A DNA stretch of 64,000 bases from Pseudeuparius sepicola (Eukaryota; Arthropoda; Insecta; Coleoptera; Anthribidae), in contig OY987298.1 of the NCBI GenBank assembly GCA_963920635.1, positions 83,523,454 through 83,587,453 of the forward strand, written 5' to 3'. This document shows, in pieces, positions 1-10,546 of the stretch. Below the pieces are notes generated by a model that made no database searches, was not told where the DNA came from, and worked only from the letters and a program-made list of their open reading frames with translations. Every line of letters begins with the position of its first letter. Position 1 is the first letter of the stretch. The translations under genes and the position numbers were made by a program.

Positions 1-289
1 AGTATTTAAATTACCGAATACAGAATACCTGCTTTAAAAAGTAGCTATAAGAAAACCTGCTTCTCGGGAGTATTTGAATATGAATACGATTACTGGCAAA
101 GTAGCTTGAATAGGATTCCGAATACTGAGGATTCGAATACTACCCAAGTCTGCTCCTGACCAATATAAAAATTCAGCATTTTGACATCGCCCAGAGAAAA
201 AGGCCCTGTACATTTTTGTATTGAATCTTTGCACACCAACACTTTGAGTAGTCCTGTTGATCATTCATCTGTTTTGACGGGATTCCATG
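1..289. other. No gene seen; AT-rich sequence with degenerate short repeats
   Basis: The first 170 bases repeat variants of GAATAC and TATTCGAATAC, like a decayed simple repeat. No open frame here resembles a protein I recognise. Confidence 0.4.
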
Positions 290-500
290 GCACACTTGAC
301 TCTCCAGGTGCCTTTAAAATTCCTATTTTGCTCAATTTTGACACCCTGCATATTTTTTGTTCAAATTTGGTATACGGGGGTTTTAGGTTGTTCTGATTAA
401 CGCTGTGGTGTCAGATTTTAAATAAAAAAATTGCTAAATGGTTTTCGTCATTTTTCACTAGAATAAAAAATTGTAGTAGGCCTTGAAAATTGACATTGAG
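290..500 (+). repeat. Dispersed repeat, copy A (partner at 57505-57740)
   Basis: This stretch aligns over about 200 bases with 57505-57740 in the same orientation. Shared blocks include TTAAAATTCCTATTTTG, a block around TTTGACACC, GGGTTTT with TCCTGATTAA-like sequence, and CAGATTTTAAATAA followed by TGCTAAATGGTT. The copies differ by many substitutions and small indels, so they are old. The block ACACCCTGYATAT also recurs at 2941 and resembles terminal motifs common in insect MITEs. The family is not identified. Confidence 0.6.
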
Positions 501-1705
501 ACCTGAAATTTTGCACCAATGTAGAGTTTTTTGTGGCCTATTTTTAGAAAAAAGCGCGGCTAAAATCGGATTAGTGGAGCGAAATCGAGCTAAAAAGTCG
601 TCAAAAAATTTTTTCGAGGTAGAACTAGATCGGACCCCATAGGTTTTGTTAAGTACATCACTCTGCATACGAAATGGCGATTTACGACATTTTTTTGTGG
701 TCGAGACCTTTTTTATTTCGAAAAAACTGTCGAAATTGGCAATTTACTAAAATTGTGTTTTTTTACGTTTCCACCGTCATATCTTTGAGAGTAGTGGAGC
801 TATCGACTCGATTTTTTTTAAATTGAAGCTAACATATGAGCGCTTACAACGAATGCCATAGTTGTTTATTAACCACTTTAAATAGCAACAAAATTGCAAG
901 GTTATAAAAAGTGTAATGAAATTTTCACTAAGCGAGAAACTTTTTTATTTGTGAAAATTTTTATATACATGCTGCGAGGGAAATGTGCCCAAAACATGAA
1001 AGAAGTTTTTGGTAAAAAAAATTACCTATAGCGCCTATAGTTTTTGAACTGTCTGCCCTAATTTTTGTACAATTTTGTTTATGGAAATGAAACGTTTATT
1101 TATTTTATAGATAGCGTGCATGGTAGTAGAAAGGCGCACAAGTTTCGTGACTTTTTAAAATCATGCAAAAACAAAGAGCTGTAAAAATAAAAATGTGGCC
1201 CTACTGACTGTGCTTTTCATCAACATTTTTTGAGGTATTGCTAGTTTGAAATTATATATTGGATTGTTTAATTATTGGCAGTTGCAGGTGCCCGTAGCAG
1301 TTAAAAATATGGTATTCAAGTAATGTTGCGAAGTCACAACTTGAATAAGATCCTGGATCTTATGGATGGACTTTAGTAAACAACAACTGGCTTCTCATAT
1401 ATTTTCATCTCAAGAATCCATACCACACATTGTACGGCGTTTTTGTTTAGAGGTAGAACTAGATCGTGTAATACGAAAAATTGCACCTGTATCTGTAATC
1501 TGTATGATAAATGAAACAAGCAGGTGGTTGTTTGTTCATCTGCGGCAACTGTAATTACTGCTCAAAAATTGCCAAAAATCAACCATTTGGTTAGGTATTT
1601 TATTTCTTATTTTATTTTATTGGTCTGCTTGAACCCACGTTATTTGGTCTAAAATTATTAATTTATTTTATATATCTGTTATAGAATATTCTACACGGCG
1701 AGATA

Positions 1706-1888
1706 AAACTATCACAAGTCGTATATCTGAGAGTACTTGAAAATAGTTTATGTAAACGCTCCCAGAGACGTATGTACCTACCTACTCTTTTAGAGATCGT
1801 TTACAATGGCAGAGAGTTTTTCCTGAGAGGGTTTACATTGGCAAACTTTTAGGAAGTACTCTAAGATATTTATACTTGTGATAGTTTC
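1706..1888. mobile_element. Small inverted-repeat (MITE-like) element
   Basis: AAACTATCACAAGT at the left is matched by its reverse complement at the right. The pairing continues imperfectly for about 60 bases per arm, including AGAGTACTT in both. The element of about 183 bp lies in the loop of the larger fold-back element. No coding capacity. Confidence 0.5.
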
Positions 1889-2610
1889 ACTTGCGCATGT
1901 AAACTACGCATTAGTTGTGGAGACATGCCTGCCACGCGTGGATATTCTCACGCAAGGGATTAATTTTGCGTTCTACGAGAGTAGCGCGCGCCACAAAAAA
2001 ATTCACAGTTCAAAAACTATAGGCGCTATAGGTAATTTTTTTTTAACAAAAACTTCTTTCATGTTTTTGGCACATTTCCCTCGCAGCATGTATATAAAAA
2101 TTTCCACAAATAAAAAAGTTTTCTTGAAATCGGCATTAAAGTGTCCCAAAATCGTCATTAAAAGCACAGAAATCGTATAATAATGGGCTACATTACTGTA
2201 CGATTTTTTCAATAAGTAGGCCTTGACGAGATGTAAACATCAAACGTCAAACGCGGAGAAATCGCCCGTCAAAAGTGACCAAATATTCAAAACCCGGCCG
2301 ATTAAGGCCCATTTAACTTTTCATACACATTGCGAAATTGTTTCCTATAGAAGAGCAAACCTTCAGTATACATATATTTTAGTAAATTTGAATATAAATA
2401 GATTTGTTGTGTAGGCTGCACAAGAAGCAGCAGTTTGGTTTTTCTGTACGAAGATGCCGTGTCTTGTCTTACTTGACCTAGGTAGAGCGATCGTCAAAGT
2501 CAAGCAACGCCACGCGTAGTCGGTTCATGGACGGGTGATCCCTTATTATTATTTTCTTGTCTAATAAAACATTTTTTTTCCGATTTCAAAAAAAATATAA
2601 TATGTACCTC

Positions 2611-2712
2611 GGCACTGAAGTTCTTTTTATGACTCATGTGGTTTATTTGCCTCGGCCTGAGGCCTCTGCAACTAAATTCCACATGAGTCATAAAAAGTTG
2701 AACTTCAGTGCC
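2611..2712. repeat. Long hairpin, about 31 bp stem
   Basis: The left arm 2611-2641 begins GGCACTGAAGTT and ends ACTCATGTGG. It pairs with the right arm 2679-2712; the only interruption is a few unpaired bases. The 37-base loop holds a smaller palindrome, CCTCGGCCTGAGG. It sits inside the right arm of the surrounding fold-back element and may be a separate MITE insertion. Confidence 0.65.
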
Positions 2713-2912
2713 TTGGCACATAAATAACTATTCTCGCTTAGTGAAAATTTCATTACACTTTTTATAACCTTCCAATTTTGTTGCTATTTAAAGTGGTTAA
2801 TAAACAATATTGGACAACAACTATGGCATTCGTTGTAAGCGCTCATATGTTAGCTTCAATTTTTCGAGAACGGAGTGACTTTTTAGCCCGATTTCGCTCC
2901 ACTAGATGGAGA

Positions 2913-4175
2913 ATACAAATTTTACGGCACTTAAGATGAAACACCCTGTATATCATTTGTTATAATTTTAAATCCAAAATAAAACTGCTTCGCTTGACTA
3001 ATCGCCGAACACGTGCTCTTATTTACGCCAGGCGCCAGAGTTATTTAATTTTAGTATAGTAATTACACAATAAACGAATATTCGCCCACTCGTAAAAATT
3101 TTTAGCAAAAAATGCGCACACCGGGGAGATTACTAGTGACAATTCTTAACCAGAGAATTTAGAATATTGTTTGGAAAAGTCAGAAAAGAAGTTAATTTAA
3201 GACTCGTCACGGTAGAAATTGAAATGGCAGCGTTATTGAAAATATTAATCTGCAGGGCCGCCTAAAATACGTAACGTTTGTATGGTAGCATACACAGAGC
3301 GTTGTCAGATTTTCGGGCTTCCGAGTACTGCAAAACATGCCGGGCTTCCAAATGGTAGACTTGTCTCTACATTGTATATCTGTATATTTTGCAGCGTCCC
3401 CTACATGGGCTTGGTACGAACTAAATCTGTATATAATGGTAATATCCAAGCCCAGCGAAAAATCCAGCTATACTTATCTTAGAATGAATCATATATATCA
3501 ATTATTAAGTAAGTATAAATAGTTTGTTTCCAGAGTATTACCCTACTTGAAATATGACCTCAAAGTTATCGGAGTCAATTAGTTGTAGAAAAAGTGGATA
3601 ATATAATAAAAATATATTCAATAAGAATATTATAAATGCATATGAATGTTACCCACATACCTGTAGTTGCTATTACCATGATGGGTTATCACAGTATCAC
3701 AGTAGATGAATTATTGTTAAATATACCTACCTTTCTTTATAAACATTTGTGTGAATAGGAAAGTAGGTAATAAGAAATTGGTACTTATTGCTGGAATGTT
3801 AGTTTTTTGGAAGTTTCCTGACATTCTTGCAATTTATATTTCTTCTCCAAACTTAAAATAATCGAAAATATTGAAATGAATTTAAATGATTTAAATAAAT
3901 AACTAGGTCATCTATAATGTCTTTGAAGTTAAAGTAATAAGTCAGGTTTTAGGGGGGATTCCAAAGGGATCAAGGTAGAATTAAATAATAATAATAATAA
4001 ATAGTGATTTATTTAGACTGCATATTTATCATACAAAAAATTGTTACACAGTGAGAAGAATAGTTTGTTTGTACTTTGTACCTACTTAACACATATACGA
4101 GTACAATAATGCATAATATCTTAAATATACATCGATGTAAATGAAACAGTGAAACAAACCCTGAATATATCACAC
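2913..4175. other. No gene seen; one (AAT)n microsatellite
   Basis: Open frames here are short and resemble nothing known. A short AAT-repeat tract lies at about 3984-4001. The rest is ordinary AT-rich intergenic sequence. Confidence 0.4.
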
Positions 4176-4220
4176 CCTATAGGCAGTGACTATAATTCTT
4201 TCTATAGTCACTGCTATAGG
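4176..4220. repeat. Short inverted repeat
   Basis: CCTATAGGCAGTGACTATA (4176-4194) is followed after 7 bases by its near-perfect reverse complement (4202-4220). Too short to classify; possibly the remnant of a palindromic MITE. Confidence 0.5.
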
Positions 4221-5126
4221 TAAGCTGATTTAAATATAGGTAATAACAATTCACTCAACGATTCAAAACTTTATGTAATGCCGCTTTTCCACCAGACAGA
4301 CAAAACAACAACACAACAGCAACTCGAGTCGAAAAAGACAAAACTGTATCTTTTTACAAACTTTTTGAAGACTCTGAGTTTTTGCGACAGTTGCTGTTTG
4401 GTTTTCGGTGTCCCATTCAGAAGCAGTAAGATCAAAGAGTTTCGACGTGTTTACGAAGTCTAGTGGAAACAAGTCGCGTTTCTAGTTTCTTTTTAGCTTT
4501 GTACCTATAACTGAGGGTGTTCTGTAGGGTTAAAAAAAATCAATAATGCGTTAGTAAATTTTATATATTTGTACAATATACAATACACTAAAACGCAGTG
4601 ATAATCTAGGCAGACTTCCGATGTCGATTGTCAATTAATATTAATTAATACAAATGGTTTATAATGGTATATAATAACAAAAGGGGTGATAAAAATAGCA
4701 TAGGTATAAAATAAATAATATAATTATACCATTACATTTTGAAAACTATTCGTTTGGTGGAAAAGGGCTGAAAACAAAAACGAAACTAAGACAATATTTA
4801 TTTTTGTCTGCTTGGTGGAAACAGTGTCTCAAATTTGTTTGAGTTCTGTTTTCAGTTTTCTGTGTTCCAAAAAACCCGAACAAGACAGAAACTCGACTAG
4901 TCCGTTTCGTAGAATACCGGCATAAGACAGCATTTTTTTGTTAGTACAAAAAAAATCAATTTCTGTTCCCTATACAAAGTTCATTGCAGGAAAGGAGGCA
5001 AGCCTGCAAAGGGGATAAGGAGGTATTGATGAAAACGCGAAATCAGGCCTTTGCAAACGAGTATCAGGTACTGTTAAATTCGAGGTACCTAGTAAAAATA
5101 ATTATCGTTATTAAACGAATAATTTA
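4221..5126. other. No gene seen; weak inverted similarity
   Basis: The motif TTTCCACCA with a following AGACAAAA near 4285 recurs inverted near 4750-4830. This could mark the ends of a decayed short DNA element of about 500 bp. No coding sequence is recognisable. The left end of the neighbouring P element should fall in this interval, but I could not find its terminal repeat. Confidence 0.3.
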
Positions 5127-5843
5127 CTAAATATACTTTTTAATTTTTTTAGCTATTTTACTTTGAGGTTCACCTTGCTTACGTTTATTTGATGTATCAA
5201 ATTTTGTTTCTTGAAGTTTATAATTGAGAGATTTTATCCTAATAAATACTCGTTGTCGAACAAAGGTTTTTATTAATTTTTGTTCGATTTCCGGCATTTT
5301 TTTAGAAACATAATTAGTGGTTTTACTAATTATTTCATTTTTAAAAAAAATGACTCGCCGTGTAGTGTATTAAAAAACTTGTCCATTTTTTCAACCTGAA
5401 CTGTCCATTCTGCAGATGGACTTATTAACCCGCCAAATGATAAACTTTGGAGCCAGCATGGAATTGCGTATGAATGTAAATTTAATGGCTCCATATTTTT
5501 ATTGTATTGGCCCAAATGCGGAAATTCTTTTAGGTGTTTTTTTTGCTAGAAAGCCAGCTATATAAATTAAGCCGTCTTTTTCCTTAGGGCTTCTAAGGGA
5601 GCCTACAGATGAAGCATAACTACTAGTACTACTAGTACTAGTAACTTCTAATGTTGAGGTATTTATTTTTGCTCGTTTTAAAAAACTAGTTAGCAGGTAT
5701 TCTTCTAGTTCCGAATCATCAGGTTTTTGGACATTCGTATTTGTTTCGATTACACCTGGATTTTTGCCTAACAAAATCATTCGCATCCGGTATACACAAT
5801 TGAGTGGAGACGGGTGGTCATGTAGGTCTCCTCTTGTTCTCAA
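5127..5843 (-). pseudogene. P-element transposase, C-terminal exon
   Basis: This exon starts just after the acceptor TTTCAG (intron 5844-5901). It encodes the C-terminal region typical of THAP9/P-element transposases: RTRGDLHDHPSPLNCVYRMR, then ILLGKNPG, a serine-rich spacer, and DGLIYIAGFLAKK. The frame changes near 5500-5515, where the family signature continues as WLQSLSFGGLISPS. It changes again near 5340 at a run of T, after which a basic tail (MPEIEQKL, KTFVRQRVFIRI) runs to TAG at 5127-5129. The two frameshifts at or near simple runs mean it cannot be translated as one chain. The role in an intact element would be part of the nuclear cut-and-paste transposase. Family membership is clear; function is lost. 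Confidence 0.85.
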
Positions 5844-5901
5844 CTGAAATAATTAAAAATAAACACAATTCAAAATTTACTCACATTTCTACATTCTACA
5901 C
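5844..5901 (-). other. Intron (58 bp) in P-element transposase
   Basis: On the minus strand the exon ends with CAG, followed by GTGTAG, and the intron closes with ATTATTTCAG. Removing it joins the motif ENLFSQ to RTRGD, which are adjacent in P-element transposases. The intron contains stops in the incoming frame. Confidence 0.8.
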
Positions 5902-6795
5902 CTGGGAAAATAAATTTTCAAGGCAGTCCTGATTTAGACGATGAGTTATAATATACGCTATATTATATCTTTGCTTCATATCATCATATAGATTTTGTAG
6001 TGAAGTTGTGAACATAATAATACCTTTTTGGAACACTTGCATGCTGCGTTTCCCTTTACAAAGCATTCCTTTTATAGTCCCTTTCATATCTTCGAGAACA
6101 TTTTTTTGCAGCTCTAACTGAACTCCATATGGCCTTTTCGTTGGAATTTTTGCGGTGGTAGTATACGAATTCATTATGTCGAACCAATTGTTGGTTAACT
6201 GTATAAAATTTGCAGCATTTCTTGCTAATTGCTTATTATTTCCAGGCAAATACTGTTTTAATGCTGTGGCAGTGGTGTGCGAAAATAACTCTGTTGCTAA
6301 ACAAACATTTTGTCGCCGAGTTTTTTCAAAATTTATGTGAAGAGGATGTAGTTTATAACATGAGCTTATTTCAGATTCGTTATTTTCTATTAACATTTTA
6401 ACTGGTTCTTTGTTAACTAAAACGTTTTCATTTAAAATAAACCCTTTGTCAAGAAACCAATTTCTTAATAATTTCAACAGATGTCGTACATCAGCCATAA
6501 AGTAAATATTATTTTTCGTCATGGGATGTTCAAAGGAAGGTCGGTCCATTAAAACACCTAGCTCCTTCCATAACCCCTGATTACCACTACCACAGTCAGA
6601 TACAACAGCAACAACCTCATAAGTTATTTCGTGCAGTCTGATTATAATTTCTTCTAATATTTCTTTTGTCATCTCTTGGTCAAATCCAATATAAACTGGT
6701 TGTTTCCATCCATCAAATAAACCACGAGCCATTACTACCTGCATATATGAATGGGGCCCTACAATTTCATCTTCTTTCTGGTCAAATTCGTTGTA
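5902..6795 (-). pseudogene. P-element transposase, catalytic core (3' part of exon 2)
   Basis: This is an uninterrupted frame of about 298 codons. It opens inside a coding block at YNEFDQKEDEIVGPH and continues with the P-transposase core VVMARGLFDGWKQPVYIGF, then VAVVSDCGSGNQGLWKELGV, the DVRHLLKLLRNW block (RNase H-like fold with inserted GTP-binding region in the family) and the terminal QDCLENLFSQ. The Met at 6744 is internal; homology begins upstream at 6795, where the sequence stops abruptly at the inserted segment. No stop lies inside, so this is the best-preserved part of the gene. It cannot be expressed as a full transposase in its present context. Confidence 0.9.
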
Positions 6796-8130
6796 ACGAA
6801 GTTACTAGGAATTTCCCGCTAGTTCTGAATTTTCGTTTTATTATTTCATTTATTTCTTCGCCGCGCTGTTTGGAACAACCGGCCGACCGCCGTAGTTTTT
6901 ATATATTTATGAATGATTCTTTTTTCTACATAGGAGACCGGCGGTCGATATTTCGAATTGCATTACTAAGTAAACTTTAGTTTTGATTATTTTCCGGCTT
7001 TCCGCCGCTTGTAAAGAATTGTTTATGTCATCATAAGGGATAAGGGATACCGGCTAGGGGTAGAACCGGGATATTAATTCAAATTACAGCTGGAGCCGCC
7101 GTTCTTTTTGGGAAACCGGGTATACCGGACATGCCCGATCCAGAGAGACCACCGTCCGAGCTCTGGGGGGGGGGGTGCAACCACCCCTAATGGCCACTCT
7201 AGCCCCCGGCAGCCGTTTTGGGTACCAGAAGAGTGGGGACGACCACCGGATGTCTCGCCACTGCTCCGACCAATGGACGGCCGGCGCACTCATGAAGGGA
7301 GGGGCGCCACCGAGCCCGATAAATACGCCGCGGCTGCCGAGGAGGCTCTCTGATTTCCGGCATATTTCCTGGTGAGCATTCTTAGGTTAAGATTTAGAAA
7401 CTGTCCCGAACCGTGTTGCTGTTGTGAGTTATTTATCCGCAGCCGACACCGGTTCATTACACCCCCAGATCAAGGTTGACTGTAGCTAAGCTCGGTACCG
7501 TGTTGGTGGTGTGAGTACCATCTACCACCGACACGGGAAGATTATTTAAGTACCGTTTGCACCGAGCTTAGCCGAACCGTACCGCTTGGACTGGGTGTGT
7601 AGACTCGCCCCGCGTCTTGTTGAATTGCCGTATTTTCTATTAGTTGTCCTGAATAGTTTCGAGCTTGCTTACCGCCTGTAGACAAAACCGTGTCAATAAT
7701 AAAACAGAATATCCGCGATAGAGGCTGAACCTGCACTTTCTTTTTCCAGACACTCACGTGGATCTCTCTGGACCGGCCGTGGCAGTAATTTGAAATTGTT
7801 AAACTCATACTTTTCAATAATAGTTATTGTTAATCGAAACGTTAATAAACCGTGTTAAAATTTGCCAAGTCTTCCTTATTTGTGCCCCACTCTCGACGCA
7901 CCACTGAACTCTGGAATTAAATTTTCTCTGACGAATGCTATCCTGGGTATAAAGCGGAGCATACCGCTCTAAAAAACTGGCGCCTGAGCAAACCGTTTCA
8001 TCGAGAGTCCGATTTTTCCTTTCTTAAATAAAAGAGGCTATAAGGTGAGTACACAAAAAGGGAAAAATCGGACGTGAACGAAAACTGCGCTATAAAAAAA
8101 TAGCGCCCCCACAGGGGCGCGCTATATCGT
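6796..8130. mobile_element. 1.3 kb insertion in the P transposase, possibly Helentron-like
   Basis: Coding sequence stops at 6795 and resumes at 8131 with nothing lost, so 1335 bases were inserted. The ends read ACGA and TCGT, a 4 bp terminal inversion, and no target duplication is needed to explain the junctions; an AC dinucleotide duplication is the alternative. Near the right end (8101-8123) a GC-rich hairpin, TAGCGCCCCC / GGGGCGCGCTA, lies about 7 bases from the terminus. On the minus strand the insertion falls between T and T. A 3'-subterminal hairpin, no duplication and a TT target are features of Helentron-type rolling-circle elements, so that is my tentative reading. A second hairpin (arms about 8006-8018 and 8061-8073, GTCCGATTTTTCC) is also present. 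No protein is recognised in it. Confidence 0.6.
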
Positions 8131-8819
8131 ACATAGAGCAAACCTTAATCTCATCAAATCTAAAACTGTGGCTTTTTGAAATGAAGTTTTGGCTTTACCA
8201 GCAATATCCATAATTCTCAAAATTTCTTTAAAAATTCCATTTCTTATACTTACATTAGGTGCCCATCTTTGCAAAGTTGAAATACCTGGGAGAGGATAAT
8301 GCAGAGTTTGTTTCAAATAAATATAGCATCTTTTGCTGAAATACCTAATGGTAAATGCTTTAGATAATTCTTCATCGGTCCATCATGCTTTTGATTTCTT
8401 TTTAAGTAAAATGTCGACTTGGTTTTCAGATAGGAGACTTTTAAAAATTGACTTAACTTTTTCTTCAAACTGCACATTGGAAATTTTTAACTGTTTTTCC
8501 AAATCACATATTTTTGTGTTGAGGGCAACTTCATTATTTTCAAGATTGTTAATTTTGAATTTTAAATCTTGATTTTCTTGTCCGAGAATTCTTAATTTTC
8601 TTCTTAACATATCTACTTCGGATTCCAGATGTATTTCAGACTGTACAACAGATGCAGGTGTGTCCTTAGCTGTAACATTTTCTTCGCATTGACATAATAA
8701 CTCCTGAACTACTTCTTTATTAAGTTTTCGCTCTACGCGCTTGGTTCTATCCAACTTGCTCTTGACCACGCTCTCATTAATTTTGCCCTCCGATGGAAGC
8801 AAATTTAAAGATGTCACAG
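8131..8819 (-). pseudogene. P-element transposase, coiled coil and start of core (5' part of exon 2)
   Basis: From the acceptor at 8820 this exon encodes a basic segment and then a coiled coil with leucine spacing (LESEVDMLRRKLRILGQENQ and on), the usual dimerisation region behind the THAP domain. It then continues to WTDEELSKAFTIR and HYPLPGISTLQRWAP, a strong P-transposase signature. A TGA at 8383-8385 interrupts the frame between the coiled coil and WTDEE. The coding homology ends at MRLRFAL, precisely where the 6796-8130 insertion begins. Downstream homology resumes in the next entry toward lower coordinates. Confidence 0.85.
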
Positions 8820-8869
8820 CTAAAAAGATTTAATGTTGTAATCTAATAACAGTAAAACTATCAACTTAC
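8820..8869 (-). other. Intron (50 bp) in P-element transposase
   Basis: On the minus strand the donor GTAAGT follows GGAAAATG and the acceptor is CTTTTTAG. Splicing keeps the frame of the THAP exon open into the coiled-coil exon. Confidence 0.75.
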
Positions 8870-9112
8870 CATTTTCCTTTAATTTCGATGCTTGTCTACC
8901 CAGCAAACGAGCCTGTAATTCGTCTTCAAATTGTTCAGGTGCAAAATGATCACTTTATCTTTTTTTATCTTTTCGATAGCATTTTTGCACCCATTGTTTA
9001 CATATGATGGCGTCTTGTGGAAATGAAAAGAATATTATTTTCCTACCAAGCTCTTTACATTTTTTAGTACTGTTGTTGCAAGAAGCAACAATACAATAAG
9101 TTCCACCAGGCA
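8870..9112 (-). pseudogene. P-element transposase, THAP-domain exon with stop
   Basis: The frame starts MPGGTYCIVASCNNSTKKC, the N-terminal C-x4-C pair of a C2CH THAP zinc finger, and continues through IIFFSFPQD and KQWVQKC to SDHFAPEQFED. An in-frame TAA at 8955-8957 stands immediately before SDHF. That is exactly where the family has the third zinc ligand, the Cys of Cys-x-x-His. The domain in living elements binds DNA near the element ends. Here the lesion removes both continuity and a metal ligand. The Met at 9112 is chosen because the related element at 42284-43871 also begins MPGGT. Confidence 0.85.
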
Positions 9113-9681
9113 TGGTCACCTAATAAAAAAATAGTTTTAGAAATTATAGAACCAGAATCTAATGTTTATTAAAGTTCCTACATTATACAATAATAATATT
9201 GATAAGAACCAAAATTGGTGAATAATGACACTAATGACTTTATTGTCCCAACTCTCCCAATCTGGGAACCATAATCGGAGATTAAATATAATAAATTTTC
9301 TTTCGTAAATCATTACTGGAAAGCTAAAAGCTTTATGTATTGGGTTGAAAATATATTCAGAAACTAGAATTTGAATTCGTTATCACTTCACAATCTTCAT
9401 ATTTTTTAAAATATGCACTTTCATACCCTTAACCTAACTTGACGATATGTGCACTTACGCCCAATATAGGTGTTCAATAACTCCAAAAACCAAATTAATA
9501 AATTGTCCACTAAACACTACACTAAAAAATGTCCACAAAAACTTATTATTACTATAAAATAACAGGAAATACACGTTAAAGACCAATGGCAAAGATAATA
9601 ATATCAATAGATACAAACGATGTTTATCAAACAGGCCCAAACGATGACGCGCAATATGGCGACGCCCCCCCCCCAACACTT

Positions 9682-9702
9682 TCAAGTTACGAGGCAACCT
9701 TG
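9682..9702 (-). repeat. Terminal/subterminal sequence of the P-type element
   Basis: Read inward on the minus strand it begins CAAGGTTGCCTCGTAAC. The block GGTTGCCTSGTAAC is shared with both termini of the element at 42284-43871. It contains an imperfect palindrome, GTTGCC-N-SGTAAC. No target duplication could be assigned because the partner end was not found. Confidence 0.55.
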
Positions 9703-10546
9703 GCCTCTACTAACCTTGTCCTACATGTACTTACCTTATGATATAAGATTGAGGACAATCTTGTGTCAGGATGGACGAACTGTAGCCTTATTCTTAATTT
9801 TCAAATTCAAATTTGCCGCCATCCCGGAAGTGACTTGTATGACATTGACAATCAAAGGTTAGGTTTCCGGAGTTGCGTATTATTATTCTGAAAAACGTAG
9901 AAGCGAAAGCGCCCACTTGTTCTTGTAACTTATCCTGAACGAAAATCGATGTAAAAGAAGAAAATATAGCGAAGACCAAACAAAACCAAGTACTTTAATT
10001 TTATTCCCCACATTAAATTGAAGTTGATTATACCCGGGTAACACAAGGAGAAAGTTAAGCTTTCATGTGTTTCATAGGAAAAACACAGGACACAGGATAG
10101 GTTTTTGTTGAGAGTAATAATGGGATAAGAGAGTTAAGACAGATTTTTCCTAAAAACAAAAACACAACACAAAACAAGCACAATTGCCATGGCTGGATAT
10201 AATGCCTTTTTTTTCTTGGAAACCTTATACAGATTATACACTAATAGTATGAGAACAGCCGAAATATTCTTGCATCTCTCCCCAGATACGGCCTTGCATG
10301 AATTTTAGCAGTAAAAATCTTTAAGCCACTAATTATATGATGGAAATCTGATTGCGAAGCACTTGTTTGCAGTTCTGTTGAAACTGACCTAATATTGCCA
10401 CAATCTAGAAAGCTAAGGGTTGTCTGAGCCATGTTTGTTTTAAAAATTCCCGAAGACAGGAAGAATTGCGAAAATTTAGTACGTACCTCACCTAGAAACA
10501 ACCTATAAACATATCTCAACAAAATTAACAACAAATAAATACAATT
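9703..10546. other. No gene seen
   Basis: AT-rich sequence with only short, unrecognised open frames on both strands. Confidence 0.4.

Larger units (their letters stand above)
568..2905. mobile_element. Large imperfect fold-back element, non-coding
   Basis: Three successive blocks are inverted relative to each other: 570-605 pairs with about 2872-2905, 826-945 with 2733-2868, and 945-1058 with 2003-2125. The left arm has about 220 extra bases (605-825). The right arm is split by about 560 bases (2170-2732) that contain another hairpin. No transposase frame is visible inside. The structure fits an old fold-back or MITE-like DNA element that has taken later insertions; the superfamily cannot be told. 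Confidence 0.6.
5127..9702 (-). mobile_element. P-type (THAP) DNA transposon, decayed and interrupted
   Basis: This minus-strand element runs from a right terminus at 9702 to the end of the transposase frame at 5127. The terminus reads CAAGGTTGCCTCGTAAC inward on the minus strand and resembles the terminus of the element at 42284-43871, which reads CAAGGTCC and then GGTTGCCTGGTAAC. The transposase is in three recognisable exons separated by GT-AG introns (8820-8869 and 5844-5901). An unrelated 1.3 kb segment (6796-8130) splits the second exon. The opposite terminus was not found, so the outer boundary below 5127 is unknown. Confidence 0.8.

Noticed and set aside
7074..7353. Overlapping GC-rich open frames on both strands
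   Set aside because: They lie in the insertion 6796-8130, overlap each other in several frames, and show no domain; GC content explains the absence of stops.
9455..9979. Hydrophobic open frames of 60-80 residues on both strands
   Set aside because: They overlap in opposite strands, have no recognisable family, and lie partly across the P-element terminus.
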